Source of the DNA: Planctomycetota bacterium
GTDB taxonomy: Bacteria; Planctomycetota; UBA1135; GCA-002686595
Reading direction: 5' to 3'
DNA: 64,000 bases
Assembly (NCBI GenBank): GCA_020638875.1
Contig: JACKHS010000006.1
Coordinates: 1-64,000, forward strand
Under the pieces are notes generated by a model. The model was not told the DNA's origin. It was given only the letters and a program-made list of their open reading frames with translations, and ran no database searches. Each line of letters opens with the position of its first letter. Positions within the stretch are counted from its first letter, which is position 1. The position numbers were made by a program, and so were the translations under genes. Shown here one piece after another: positions 33,046-42,111 of this stretch.

Positions 33046-33981
33046 TCACTCGACCGAGTCGCGCGTCGCCTCGTCGACGAACTCGGTCAGGAAGCGCCCG
33101 CTGTCGAGCGGGTCGCCGGGCTTGCCGCAGTCGAAGTCGGCGGTGAAGTGCGACTTGCCCTCGAGCGTCAGCGCCTCCGCGCGGCCGCCCGCGCCGCGGA
33201 TCTCCTCGGCCATGCGCTCGGAGAGCTTGCGCGAGCGCTCCTTGCCGTCGCCCGCGCTGACGAACAGGAACGGCACGTGGCGCGGCGCCTCGGCGACGTG
33301 GTGGATCGGCGAGGCGTCCTCGAGGCCGGCGAGCTCGGTCCCGAAGTTCTTCTCGACGTACGGCTTGTACATGCCGTTCTCCTCGACCTTGGCGGGCAGG
33401 TCGTACGCGCCGCCGCTCCACGCCACCACGCCGCGCAGCACCGCGGGCGTCAGCCCGACCTTCGCCAGCGGGCGCGGGTCGAGCCCGACCATGCTGACGA
33501 TGTGGCAACCGGCCGAGTGCCCCATCAGCACGATGCGGTCCGGCGAGCCGCCGTACTCGGCGATGTGGTCGTGGACCCAGCGCACCGCGGCGGCCACGTC
33601 GTCGACCTGCGCGGGGTGCTGCGCCACGTCACTCAGGCGGTAGTCGACGCTGACGAGGATCGTGCCGTGCTCGTTGAGCAGCAGCGGCTTGTAGGAGACC
33701 TCGGACTTGTCGCCCTTGGCCCACTCGCCGCGGTGCACGTAGACGACGACGGGCGCGTCCTCGGCGTGCTCGGGCGCGTAGATGTCGAGCGTCTGCGGGC
33801 CGCTCTCGCGCTCGACGTACGGCACGTTCCACACGATGCGGCTGCCGACGGCGACGACCGGCGAGCGCGGCGGGCGCTCCTGGCGCTCCGCGACCAGCGC
33901 CGCGGAGACCTCGTAGGGCAGGAGGCGGATGACGAGCCCGGCGAGCAACAGGCCGAGCAGGAAGGCGATCAGCGTCTTCAC
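33046..33981 (-). CDS. Alpha/beta hydrolase with altered oxyanion motif
   Basis: 311 residues from GTG 33981, with GAGG 8 bases upstream as ribosome site. A single N-terminal hydrophobic helix (LIAFLLGLLLAGLVIRLL) anchors or exports it. The fold is of the esterase/lipase (BD-FAE or HSL-like) type: nucleophile elbow GHSAGC, acid and His towards the C-terminus (KSHFTADFD). Where relatives have HGGGW, it has VYVHRGEWAKG, so the oxyanion Gly-Gly is His-Arg-Gly. Substrate unknown. It lies 10 bases after the beta-propeller gene, so is likely co-transcribed. Confidence 0.85.
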   Translation of the reverse strand: MKTLIAFLLGLLLAGLVIRLLPYEVSAALVAERQERPPRSPVVAVGSRIVWNVPYVERESGPQTLDIYAPEHAEDAPVVVYVHRGEWAKGDKSEVSYKPLLLNEHGTILVSVDYRLSDVAQHPAQVDDVAAAVRWVHDHIAEYGGSPDRIVLMGHSAGCHIVSMVGLDPRPLAKVGLTPAVLRGVVAWSGGAYDLPAKVEENGMYKPYVEKNFGTELAGLEDASPIHHVAEAPRHVPFLFVSAGDGKERSRKLSERMAEEIRGAGGRAEALTLEGKSHFTADFDCGKPGDPLDSGRFLTEFVDEATRDSVE

Positions 33982-33991
33982 GGCGTGGACC

Positions 33992-35932
33992 TCAGAGGAG
34001 CACGGGGACGATCGCGTTGGTGAGGTACGGCGCGCCGCCGGGCGGCGTCACGAGGCACTGCACGTGGAGCTGCAGCCCGTGCAGCGACGCGGCGTCGGGC
34101 AGGTGCAGCGACACGTCGAGCACGCCGCTCGCGGGCACCGTGCCGAGCCCGAGCTCGCGCCGGATCTTGGTCGGGTCGACGTACAGCGTGCCGAACGGCC
34201 CCCAGGGCAGCACGTCGCCCTCGGTCGCGAAGAAGGCGCGCACGGTGCTGCCCGGCGGGGCGGCCTGCACGAGGCGCAGCGGCGCGCCGAGCGGCTGCAG
34301 GCGCGAGAACTCGGGGAAGCGCGCCAGCGTCGAGAGCGAGCCGAGCGCCGAGTAGGCGTAGACGTGCGTGTCGGTCTGCACGAAGCCGCACGACGAGTTG
34401 GCGTCGAGCGCCTGGAGCGCGCCCTGCGTCTGCATCGGGCTCCACTCGTTGTCGAACAAGCTGTAGCCGTAGGCCGTGCCGCCGACGTAGCCGACGAAGG
34501 TCAGGCGCCACACGTCGAAGTTCGCGGCCTGGTTGCCGCCCGCCGTCGTCGCCCAGCGGCCGAGCACCGGGTCGAAGACGTGCGTGAGCGCGCCGTCGAA
34601 GGCGACGAACAGGTCGCTCGAGGACGAGCCGCCGATCTGCACGCCGGCGCCCATCGCCTGGTACACCCACGCACCGGTGCGGCCGGAGAAGGCGTAGCAG
34701 CCCGTCGCGTCCTGCAGCACCGCCACGTCGCGGAAGACGTGGCTGATGGTCCCCGCGCCGGCGATCGGCGCCGCGCTCCAGGTGCCCTGCATCGGCGAGT
34801 AGGCCCAGGCCTCGTTCGCGTCCTCGAGGAAGAGCATGCAGTCGGTGTGCGTCGTCGGGAGCGCGCCGGGCACGAGCGCCGAGAACGCGCCGGTCACGAC
34901 CGAGAAGCCGACGGTGCCGGCGGAGTCCTGCACGAGCAGCACCTCGTCGTCGAGCTCGATCAGCGGCGCCGACGCGCAGGTGCGGTGCGCGAACGTGTTG
35001 CGGCCCGAGGAGTAGCCCCAGACCTCGCTGCCGAGGCTCGCGGCGCCGACGTAGCGGCCGGCGTCGAACGTGGCGCCGGCCGGCGCGTTCAGCGTCGTGA
35101 AGCTCGCCGTGCACGGGCTGTAGGCGACGAGGTCGTCGCCGTCCTGGAACATCGCGTAGCCGCGCTGCGTGGTCAGGTTCACGCCGTTCGCGAGCGCCTG
35201 CGTGCTCCACGTGCTCGTGTGCGCCGAGAAGCCGCGCACCTCCGTCGAGGTGTAGGCCACCGCGAGGTCGCCCTGCAGGTCGAGCGTCGCGCCCGGCATC
35301 GAGGGCGTCGGCACCCAGTCCCCGAAGTACGTGCTGACGCCGTACATCGTCGTGCCGTCGTCGACCACCGCGGCGGTCTGCGTCACGGAGACGCTGGGCG
35401 CGGGCGCGGCGAGCGCCTGGTGGCGCCACTGCCCGTCGAACGCGCCGAACACCCACACATCCGTGCCGAGCTCGGCGACGGCCATCCAGCAGCTCGACGT
35501 CGAGGCGTGGTGCAGCGTGGGCGGCGCGCCGAGCGTGAGCGAGTCGACCTGCCCCGTGCGCGTCGAGTAGCCGTGCACGGTGTTGCCGTCCTCGATCAGG
35601 ACGAAGGCGTTGAACTGCGTCACGAACGCGGAGGGCGACGCGGGCAGCGCGGTGAACTCGCCGGTCACCGCGGACCAGAGCCACACGGTCGACGGCGTCT
35701 GCATCACGAACGAAGTGCCGAGCGTGCTGACGGTGCCGACGCCCTGGAAGTCGCCCGGCAGCGGCATCGAGCTCCACTGCGGGCGCTCCGCGCCGAAGGC
35801 GCCGAGCGGGACGCCGGCCTGGGGCGTCGCGGGCGGGAGCTGGACGGCACCGCCGGCGAAAGCGTGGGCACCGAGGAGACACGAAGTGGCCAGAGCGGCG
35901 GCGAAGGCGCCGCGCGTCGCGGAGAAGAACAT
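33992..35932 (-). CDS. Secreted beta-propeller protein
   Basis: 646 residues; ATG 35932 puts a signal peptide first (AFAAALATSCLLGAHAFA). The body is built from about ten similar blades that each contain a GxV-G-YS or AYS core followed by ST-W: for example NTVHGYSTRTGQVDSL, LVAYSPCTASFTTL, CYAFSGRTGAWVYQAM, EAWAYSPMQGTWSAAP. These are kelch-like repeats. The final 100 residues (PGSTVRAFFATEGDVLPWG...) form a separate tail like those of other secreted proteins here. Role unknown. Confidence 0.8.
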   Translation of the reverse strand: MFFSATRGAFAAALATSCLLGAHAFAGGAVQLPPATPQAGVPLGAFGAERPQWSSMPLPGDFQGVGTVSTLGTSFVMQTPSTVWLWSAVTGEFTALPASPSAFVTQFNAFVLIEDGNTVHGYSTRTGQVDSLTLGAPPTLHHASTSSCWMAVAELGTDVWVFGAFDGQWRHQALAAPAPSVSVTQTAAVVDDGTTMYGVSTYFGDWVPTPSMPGATLDLQGDLAVAYTSTEVRGFSAHTSTWSTQALANGVNLTTQRGYAMFQDGDDLVAYSPCTASFTTLNAPAGATFDAGRYVGAASLGSEVWGYSSGRNTFAHRTCASAPLIELDDEVLLVQDSAGTVGFSVVTGAFSALVPGALPTTHTDCMLFLEDANEAWAYSPMQGTWSAAPIAGAGTISHVFRDVAVLQDATGCYAFSGRTGAWVYQAMGAGVQIGGSSSSDLFVAFDGALTHVFDPVLGRWATTAGGNQAANFDVWRLTFVGYVGGTAYGYSLFDNEWSPMQTQGALQALDANSSCGFVQTDTHVYAYSALGSLSTLARFPEFSRLQPLGAPLRLVQAAPPGSTVRAFFATEGDVLPWGPFGTLYVDPTKIRRELGLGTVPASGVLDVSLHLPDAASLHGLQLHVQCLVTPPGGAPYLTNAIVPVLL

Positions 35933-36143
35933 GCTGAGGCTCCGAGGAGGCTGGGGGGACGGTGAATCGCGGACGCACCTGCGCAGTGGGTCGGCGGCAC
36001 GAACGACCCCTCCGCCGCGCGGTTCACGCCTTGCGCGTGTTTCCGCGGTCTTCACACGAGTTCAGCGCGCCTCGGGACTTCGCCCGATGCAGTTCGCGAC
36101 GCGCACGCAGCAGTTCACGACGCACGTCGCGTCGCGGGCGCCG

Positions 36144-36758
36144 TCACTCGCGCAGCCGCTCCCAGCGCAACGTCACGCTCTCGCCGGGCGCGTGCGCGAC
36201 GACCAGCAGCTTGACGAGGAGGTCCTCCTCGCCGTCGCCGTGGACGATGCGCGCGAGGTAGAGGTGACCGAGCCGCGCGGGCGCGTGGTCGTCCTCGTGG
36301 TCGTCGTCGAAGAGCGACGCGATGTCCCGGACCGGCCGCCAGCCGACCTCGGATGCCTCGCTGCGCACGGCGGGCGCGCCGCGCCACAGCCCGAGCGCGG
36401 CGTAGGGGCTCCCGCTCTGGACGTACCGCGTCAGGCCGTGGCGCTCGCGGAACGCGTCGAGCTCGCCCAGGTCGACGATCGCGCCGGACTGGCCTCCCGA
36501 AATGCCGACCGTCAGCTCGTCGTCGTGGTAGTTGCCGAAGTCGAGCTGGCCGCCGTCGTTGAAGGTCACGTGCTCGCGCATCAGGTGGCCCGGCCGGCCC
36601 GTCGCGAAGCTCAGCGAGGCCCGCTCGGGGTCGAAGCGGTACAGCGTGACGAGCGCGTCCGCCTCCGCCGACGGCGCGGGCGCCGACTCCGCGCCGCCCC
36701 ACGCGAGGCAACCCAGCAGCGCCGCGCCTGCGATCCAGTTCACGGTCAGATCCTTCAT
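36144..36758 (-). CDS. Hypothetical lipoprotein-like protein
   Basis: 204 residues with a short hydrophobic start (WIAGAALLGCLAWGG) whose LLGC could be a lipobox. The mature part has FNDGGQLDFGNYHDDELTVG and a small acidic patch (LFDDDHEDDHAP). No family recognised. The possible -10 on its strand is TAGCGT (36,827-36,822). Confidence 0.65.
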   Translation of the reverse strand: MKDLTVNWIAGAALLGCLAWGGAESAPAPSAEADALVTLYRFDPERASLSFATGRPGHLMREHVTFNDGGQLDFGNYHDDELTVGISGGQSGAIVDLGELDAFRERHGLTRYVQSGSPYAALGLWRGAPAVRSEASEVGWRPVRDIASLFDDDHEDDHAPARLGHLYLARIVHGDGEEDLLVKLLVVAHAPGESVTLRWERLRE

Positions 36759-36902
36759 GCGTGTCTCTCCCTCCGCTTGACGGAGTCCGCCGAGCCGGGA
36801 CGGGCGGGCTCGGGCGGCTCCACGCTAGCAGGATCTCGGCACCCGGCGCGAAGGTTCGTCGCGCGGCCGCGTAGGGGCGGCGCAACGGGCGGGCCGCCGA
36901 GC

Positions 36903-36908
36903 TACGAT
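36903..36908 (+). promoter_or_regulatory. -10-like TACGAT upstream of membrane protein gene
   Basis: TACGAT 39 bases before ATG 36948; same word as in the triplicated unit at 24,058. Confidence 0.45.
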
Positions 36909-36947
36909 GCCCGCACCCCTGCCGCTCCACGACACCTCGCAGCCGCC

Positions 36948-37670
36948 ATGTCCGAGCCCAACGCCGCGCCCAAGCCGCTCACCAAGCCCTCCATCTGGGA
37001 CGTCTACTACCCGAGCAAGATCGACGAGAACCTCGAGTCGGTCCCGGTGGCCAGCTTCCCGATGATCATCTACTTCTGGCCCTCGATCTTCGTCTTCCTC
37101 GCGTGCGGCGTGCTGCAGGCGATGGGCGTGGCGCAGAACCCGCTGGGCTGGATGGCGACGGCGTCGCTGGCGTTCAACCTGCTCGTGATCGTGACGGACC
37201 TCTCGCAGAAGAAGTTCGTCATCGCGATGCTCGCGCTCGTCGTCGTGGGCCTGCTGCTCTACATCGCGCACCAGAAGGACATGAGCTTCGTCGGCGGCAT
37301 CGGCCACTGGATCGCGGGGCTCGAGCTGTACTACAGCACTCACGTCTACTTCGTCATCTCGGGCTTCCTGTTCTTCTTCCTCTTCCTCGGGATGCTGCAG
37401 CCGCGCGTGGACTACTGGCTGTTCGAGCCGAACGAGTTCACCCACTACGTGCAGCCCTGGGGCCGCGACCAGTCGATCCCGCGCCAGGGCAGCACCGTCA
37501 CGCGCGAGGTGCCCGACGTGCTGGAGCTCTTCCTGACCTTCGGCGGCGGGTCGCTCGTCGTGCGACGCGAGAACGAGGTGGTCGCGCGCATCGAGCACGT
37601 GCCCTTCCTGGGCCGGCGCATGAAGGCGCTCGAGAACATGCTCGGCGTCACGCGCGTGCACTCGGTCTGA
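36948..37670 (+). CDS. Integral membrane protein
   Basis: 240 residues with four predicted membrane helices: PMIIYFWPSIFVFLACGVL, GWMATASLAFNLLVIVT, FVIAMLALVVVGLLLYIA, HVYFVISGFLFFFLFLGML. The C-terminal 80 residues are soluble and carry a charged beta-rich segment (LFLTFGGGSLVVRRENEVV). It looks like a conserved planctomycete hypothetical protein, and I cannot name a function. No signal peptide. ATG 36948. Confidence 0.8.
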   Translation: MSEPNAAPKPLTKPSIWDVYYPSKIDENLESVPVASFPMIIYFWPSIFVFLACGVLQAMGVAQNPLGWMATASLAFNLLVIVTDLSQKKFVIAMLALVVVGLLLYIAHQKDMSFVGGIGHWIAGLELYYSTHVYFVISGFLFFFLFLGMLQPRVDYWLFEPNEFTHYVQPWGRDQSIPRQGSTVTREVPDVLELFLTFGGGSLVVRRENEVVARIEHVPFLGRRMKALENMLGVTRVHSV

Positions 37671-37725
37671 GCGCGGCGGCCGCCGCGGGACCTACCCGAA
37701 CGGCGCGATCCGCAGTAGAAGAGAG

Positions 37726-37760
37726 GGAGCGCGTCCGCGGTCGCAGCGGGCGCGCTCCCG
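37726..37760 (+). terminator. Nested GC-rich hairpin
   Basis: GGGAGCGCG (37,726-37,734) pairs with CGCGCTCCC (37,752-37,760), and inside CCGC pairs with GCGG. No T-run follows. It lies between the membrane-protein stop and the next start and could end the first transcript. Confidence 0.5.
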
Positions 37761-37829
37761 CTCCATGGTCCCCCACCCGCGCGCCGCCTCGCGAGCGTCG
37801 CGCGGCTCGCTCCGCAGTACGCCCGCCCC

Positions 37830-39146
37830 ATGAGACGAACGCTCCTCGCGCCCCTCGCCGGCGCCGTCCTCGCCGCCGCGGCCCAGGCCGACTTCCTGCT
37901 GGTCCCGGACAGCTCCACGGACAAGGTCATGCTCTTCGACGCGGCGGACGGCAGCCTCGTCGACGTCGCCTTCCTCGACATGACGCTCGCGCCGGCCGCG
38001 AGCTGGTCGCCGCACGAGGTGATCGAGGTCGGGGACGAGCTGTGGGTCGCCGATCGCGGTGACAACTTCGTGTTCCGCTTCAGCCGCGACGGCAAGACGT
38101 ACCTGGGGTCGCTGACCAGCGGCCTGAACAACCTGCGCGGCATCTGCTTCACGAACGGCTCGCTGTACGTGACCAACTCCGCCACCGGCGGCGGCGGAGC
38201 GGGCTACGGCGACGCGTGCCTCGAGTACGCCCCCGGCGGCGCGCTGCTCAACGTCTTCCCCGTCGGTGACCCCTTCGACGTGATCGAGAACGGCGGCGAG
38301 TTGCTCGTCGCGGACATCGCCAACGACAACCTGGAGCGCTACGCCTACGACGGCACGTGGCTCGGCACGTTCCACGACTCCGACGGCGTCACGGGCATCG
38401 ACTTCCCGTCGCAGCTCGTGCGGCAACCCGACGGCCACGTCCTCGCCTCGGGGCTCTCCGTGCCCCAGGGCGTCTACGAGTACGACGCGAGCGGCAACCA
38501 GGTCGGCTACTGGGACACGAGCACGATCTCGAGCCTGCTCGGCCTGGCCAAGCTCGACAACGGCAACTTCTTCGTCTCCAACTGGCAAGGCGTCTACGAG
38601 GTCGACGCGACCACCGGCGCGATCAGCCTGATCCTGTCCTGCTACGCGCAGACGATCACGCGCGTCACGGGCTTCGGTCCGGGCACGGCCTACTGCTTCG
38701 GCGACGGCCTCGGCACGCCCTGTCCCTGCGGGAACGACAACGACGGCTCGTACCCCTTCGCGGGCTGCGCCAACGGGTACGAGGGCGGCGGCGCGAGCCT
38801 GCTCGGCTTCGGCTCGCCGAAGGTGTCCGCCGACACCCTCGTGCTCGACGTCAACGGCGCGCCGCCGGGCCAACCCGGGCTCTTCTTCCGCGCGGACAAC
38901 CGCGTGAACGGCGGACAGGGCAACGTCTTCGGCGACGGCCTGCGCTGCGCCGGCGGCAACGTCGTGCGCCTGCAAGTCGTCTTCACCGACGCGCTCGGCC
39001 ACGCGGCGAGCACGGCGGCGGCGGGCGCGGGCCTCGTCGCGGGCGACCTGAAGCGCTACCAGTTCTGGTACCGCAACCCGGGCACGACGCCCTGCGGCAG
39101 CGCGTTCAACCTGACGAACGGCTACGAGATCACCTGGGCTCCCTGA
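37830..39146 (+). CDS. Secreted NHL-like beta-propeller protein with Cys-rich C-terminal module
   Basis: 438 residues with signal peptide (MRRTLLAPLAGAVLAAAAQA). The propeller has repeated strands ending in DLxRYAYDGTWLGTF, VYEYDASGNQVGYWDT and similar. From about residue 285 (nt 38,682) it carries the module shared by four proteins in the window: TAYCFGDGLGTPCPCGNDND, then PGLFFRADN and FGDGLRCAGG, ending GSAFNLTNGYEI. The 39,852 gene is its close paralogue along the whole length. Its 3' end overlaps the convergent hydrolase by 17 bases. Confidence 0.85.
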   Translation: MRRTLLAPLAGAVLAAAAQADFLLVPDSSTDKVMLFDAADGSLVDVAFLDMTLAPAASWSPHEVIEVGDELWVADRGDNFVFRFSRDGKTYLGSLTSGLNNLRGICFTNGSLYVTNSATGGGGAGYGDACLEYAPGGALLNVFPVGDPFDVIENGGELLVADIANDNLERYAYDGTWLGTFHDSDGVTGIDFPSQLVRQPDGHVLASGLSVPQGVYEYDASGNQVGYWDTSTISSLLGLAKLDNGNFFVSNWQGVYEVDATTGAISLILSCYAQTITRVTGFGPGTAYCFGDGLGTPCPCGNDNDGSYPFAGCANGYEGGGASLLGFGSPKVSADTLVLDVNGAPPGQPGLFFRADNRVNGGQGNVFGDGLRCAGGNVVRLQVVFTDALGHAASTAAAGAGLVAGDLKRYQFWYRNPGTTPCGSAFNLTNGYEITWAP

Positions 39147-39714
39147 GCGGCGCCTCGCGCGCGGAGCGCGCTCGGCCTCGGACGGCACGGCGCACGGCCG
39201 CGACCAGCCCGAGGCCGAGCGTCCAGGGCAGCCAGATCCAGAGCACCTCGGAGCGCAGCACGCGCGCTCCGTACGCGGTGAAGAAGTTCGCCACGCCGAT
39301 GGGCGACACGAGCACCGGCCGCCACGGCGCGAACCAGCGCGTCGGGTCGAACGGCGAGAGGAACGCGACGCCGAGCCCGCCGTCCGTCAGCGCGTCGAAC
39401 GCGCCGTGCGATGCGGTGATCGCCGCGAACCACGCCCACAGCCGCCACCAGGACGGCGTGAAGGCGCGCTCGCGCGGAAAGCCCAGGCGCACCAGCGCCA
39501 GGCCGAGCAGCACCGCGAACGCGAGCGAGTGCGTCAGCCCGCGGTGCCCCCACAGGTCGCCGTAGGCGACGCCGAAGCGGAAGCCGAGCACGTCGGCGTC
39601 GGGCACCACCGACGCGAAGGCCGAGAGCGCGAGCAGCCGCGCGCGGTCTCCGCGCCCGTCGAGCACCGCAGCGCCGCTGAGCGCCGCGTAGGCGTGCGTG
39701 AAGAGCGAGGCCAC
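39130..39714 (-). CDS. Membrane-bound metal-dependent hydrolase (YdjM/LexA-binding type)
   Basis: 194 residues. Family-like motifs: FTHAYAALSGA at the start, ASVVPDADVLGF, HRGLTHSLAF and ASHGAFDALTDGG, which provide the conserved His and Asp residues, with three to four membrane helices between. These proteins are annotated as membrane-bound metal-dependent hydrolases; the substrate is not established. Convergent with, and overlapping by 17 bases, the preceding propeller gene. Confidence 0.85.
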   Translation of the reverse strand: MASLFTHAYAALSGAAVLDGRGDRARLLALSAFASVVPDADVLGFRFGVAYGDLWGHRGLTHSLAFAVLLGLALVRLGFPRERAFTPSWWRLWAWFAAITASHGAFDALTDGGLGVAFLSPFDPTRWFAPWRPVLVSPIGVANFFTAYGARVLRSEVLWIWLPWTLGLGLVAAVRRAVRGRARSAREAPLREPR

Positions 39715-39851
39715 GCGCGCACCCTATCGCGTTCGCCGGCCCATCAGTAGAACCGGTCCAGGCCGCTTCGGCACCGGGGGCCCGCGAGGCCCTGGGCGAT
39801 CCCCCCCACCGGCCGCGATCCGACCCACACGATCCCATCCACGGACAGCAC

Positions 39852-41165
39852 ATGCAGAAGCACCCCATCGTGGCCCTGGCCGCGCTCTCGCTGAGTCCGC
39901 TCGCCGGCGCGCAAACGCTGATGATCCCGGACTCGACCGCCGACACCGTCATGCTCTTCAGCGCGGTGGACGGCAGCCTCATCAACCCGGTCTTCATCGA
40001 CCTGACGACGGCGACGCCCGCGCCCGCGACGCCCATCGAGGCGATCGAGGTCGGCAACGAGATCTGGATCTCCGACCAGCTCGCCGACACCGTCTTCCGC
40101 TACACGAGCGACGGCACGACCTTCCTCGGCACGGCGACCGTCGGCCGCGACAACATGCGCGGCATCGAGCTCATCCACGGCTCGGTCTACGTGACCAACT
40201 CGGGCACCGGCGGCGCGGGCTACGGCGACGTCTGCAAGGAGTACGCCACCGACGGCACGCTGCTCAACACGTTCCCCGTCGGTGACCCCTTCGACGTGAT
40301 CGACAACGGCGGCGAGCTCCTGATCGCGAACATCGCGGACGAGAGCCTGGACCGCTACGCGTACGACGGCACCTTCATCGCGAAGCTGCACGACTCGGAC
40401 GGCGTCACCGGCATCGACTTCCCCGAGCAGCTCGTGCGCCGCGCGAACGGCAACATCCTCGCCGCCGGCTTCTCGCCGCCCGCGGGCGTCTACGAGTACG
40501 ACCAGGCGGGTACGCAGCTCAACTACTGGGACACGAGCACCCTGGCCGGGCTGCGCGGCGTCGCCGAGCTCGACAACGGCATGCTGCTGATCACCAGCGG
40601 CGGCGGCGTCTACACGCTCGACCCGGGTACGGGCGCCACCACGTTGATCCACGCCTCGAGCGCGCGCTTCATCACGCGCATGGGCGGCAACGCGGGCCCC
40701 GGCACGGCCTACTGCCTCGGGGACGGCACCGGCACGCTCTGCCCGTGCGGCAACGACAACGACGGCTCGAACGGCCCCGCGGGGTGCGCGAACGGCGTGA
40801 ACGCGGGCGGCGCGAGCCTGTCCGCCGGCGGCACGTCCAGCCTCTCGGCGAACGACGCCGTGCTGAACGTCAGCGGCTCCGCGCCCTCGCAGCCCGGCCT
40901 GTTCTTCCGCGCCGACAACGCGGTGAACGGCGGCCTCGGCAACCTGTTCGGTGACGGCCTGCGCTGCGCGGGCGGCACGGTGATCCGCCTGCAGATCGTC
41001 CCCGCGGACGCCTCGGGCAACGCCTCGAGCTCGGCCCCGCTCGGCGCCGGCCTGCTGCCCGGCGACATCAAGCGCTACCAGTACTGGTACCGCAACCCGG
41101 GCAGCTCGCTGTGCGGCAGCGCGTTCAACCTGACGAACGGCTACGAGATCGCCTGGCAGTCGTGA
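39852..41165 (+). CDS. Secreted NHL-like beta-propeller protein with Cys-rich C-terminal module (paralogue)
   Basis: 437 residues with a signal peptide (VALAALSLSPLAGAQ), paralogous to the 37,830 gene throughout: SDGTTFLGTATVGRDNMRG, VYEYDQAGTQLNYWDTSTL. The C-terminal module begins at nt 40,701 (GTAYCLGDGTGTLCPCGND). Both paralogues have a CAGTAGAA word about 105-117 bases before the ATG. The unrelated hydrolase gene between them suggests a duplicate that was later separated, or an insertion. Confidence 0.85.
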   Translation: MQKHPIVALAALSLSPLAGAQTLMIPDSTADTVMLFSAVDGSLINPVFIDLTTATPAPATPIEAIEVGNEIWISDQLADTVFRYTSDGTTFLGTATVGRDNMRGIELIHGSVYVTNSGTGGAGYGDVCKEYATDGTLLNTFPVGDPFDVIDNGGELLIANIADESLDRYAYDGTFIAKLHDSDGVTGIDFPEQLVRRANGNILAAGFSPPAGVYEYDQAGTQLNYWDTSTLAGLRGVAELDNGMLLITSGGGVYTLDPGTGATTLIHASSARFITRMGGNAGPGTAYCLGDGTGTLCPCGNDNDGSNGPAGCANGVNAGGASLSAGGTSSLSANDAVLNVSGSAPSQPGLFFRADNAVNGGLGNLFGDGLRCAGGTVIRLQIVPADASGNASSSAPLGAGLLPGDIKRYQYWYRNPGSSLCGSAFNLTNGYEIAWQS

Positions 41166-41199
41166 GCGCGGCGCGGGCCCGCGGGTCCGCGACGATCGG

Positions 41200-41231
41200 G
41201 AGGGGCTCCGCGTCGCGACGCGGGGCCCCTC
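41200..41231 (+). terminator. Hairpin after 39,852 gene
   Basis: GAGGGGCTCCGCG (41,200-41,212) pairs with CGCGGGGCCCCTC (41,219-41,231), 13 pairs with one T-G and a 6-base loop. No T-run. Confidence 0.55.
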
Positions 41232-41258
41232 CGCGCGTCGGTGCCGCGCGCGAGCTGG

Positions 41259-41264
41259 TAGCCT
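41259..41264 (+). promoter_or_regulatory. -10-like TAGCCT directly before TPR lipoprotein gene (leaderless geometry)
   Basis: GGTAGCCT ends 7 bases before GTG 41272. Too close for a ribosome site if it is a -10. Confidence 0.6.
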
Positions 41265-41271
41265 GTGCGGC

Positions 41272-42111
41272 GTGCTCCCCCGCCTCGCTCTCACGCTGCT
41301 GCTGCTCGTCGCGCCCGCGCTCGCGGCGTGCGACGCGCGGACGCCGCAGCCCGCGCCCGCCGCGCACGCGACGCCGTCGCCCGCCGAGCGCGTGGCCGCG
41401 GCGCTGCCGCGCTTCCGCGACGAGGCGCGGCGCGACGCGCAGGACCCGCGCATGGACGCGGCGCTGAAGCTCGTGGGCGCGCGCGACTGGGCCGCGGCGC
41501 GGGCGCAGCTCGAGGCCATCGCGGCCGATCGACCGCAGGACGCGCGCGCCGCCTTCCTCGTGGGCTACACGCACCACAAGGAGAAGCGCTACGCGCAGGC
41601 GCGGCCGTGGCTCGAGCGCGCGCTCGAGCTCGGCCCCGGCTTCGACCGCGCGCGCTCGGTCTTCTACGTCTACGGCTGGTGCCTGTGGTACCTGGGCGAG
41701 GTCGACGGCGCGCGCGCGGCCTTCGAGGCCTACCTCGAGCTCGACCCCGAGGAGCGCGACGCGTGGTTCGGGCTCGGCCTCACGGCGATCCAGCAAGGCC
41801 GGCTCGACGACGCCGCGCGCGATCTGCAGCGCAGCGTGGAGCTCGTCGAGGCGCTCGCGGCCCAGCGCGGCGTCGACGCGCAGCTCGCGCAGGACCTCGC
41901 GAAGGCCGAGAACGCGCTGGCCGACGTGGCGCTCGCGCGCGACGACCTCGCCGGTGCGCGGCAGCACCTCACGCGCGCGGTCGGCGCGTGGCGCGACGGC
42001 TACGAGGCGTGGTTCAAGCTCTCGCGCGTGCTGACGCGCCTGGGCGACGACGAGGCGGCCGCCGAGGCCTTGCGTCAGCACGACCTGGCGCGGGAGCGGC
42101 TCGGTCGATGA
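41272..42111 (+). CDS. TPR lipoprotein
   Basis: 279 residues from GTG 41272. Signal peptide LALTLLLLVAPALAAC ends with a lipobox (ALAAC). TPRs cover residues 60-270, for example AFLVGYTHHKEKRYAQARPW, AWFGLGLTAIQQGRLDDAA and ARQHLTRAVGAWRDGYEAWF. It overlaps the next gene by 4 bases (ATGA). TPR plus ASPIC/UnbV pairs are common in planctomycetes; they probably act together at the envelope, but the target is unknown. Confidence 0.85.
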   Translation: MLPRLALTLLLLVAPALAACDARTPQPAPAAHATPSPAERVAAALPRFRDEARRDAQDPRMDAALKLVGARDWAAARAQLEAIAADRPQDARAAFLVGYTHHKEKRYAQARPWLERALELGPGFDRARSVFYVYGWCLWYLGEVDGARAAFEAYLELDPEERDAWFGLGLTAIQQGRLDDAARDLQRSVELVEALAAQRGVDAQLAQDLAKAENALADVALARDDLAGARQHLTRAVGAWRDGYEAWFKLSRVLTRLGDDEAAAEALRQHDLARERLGR

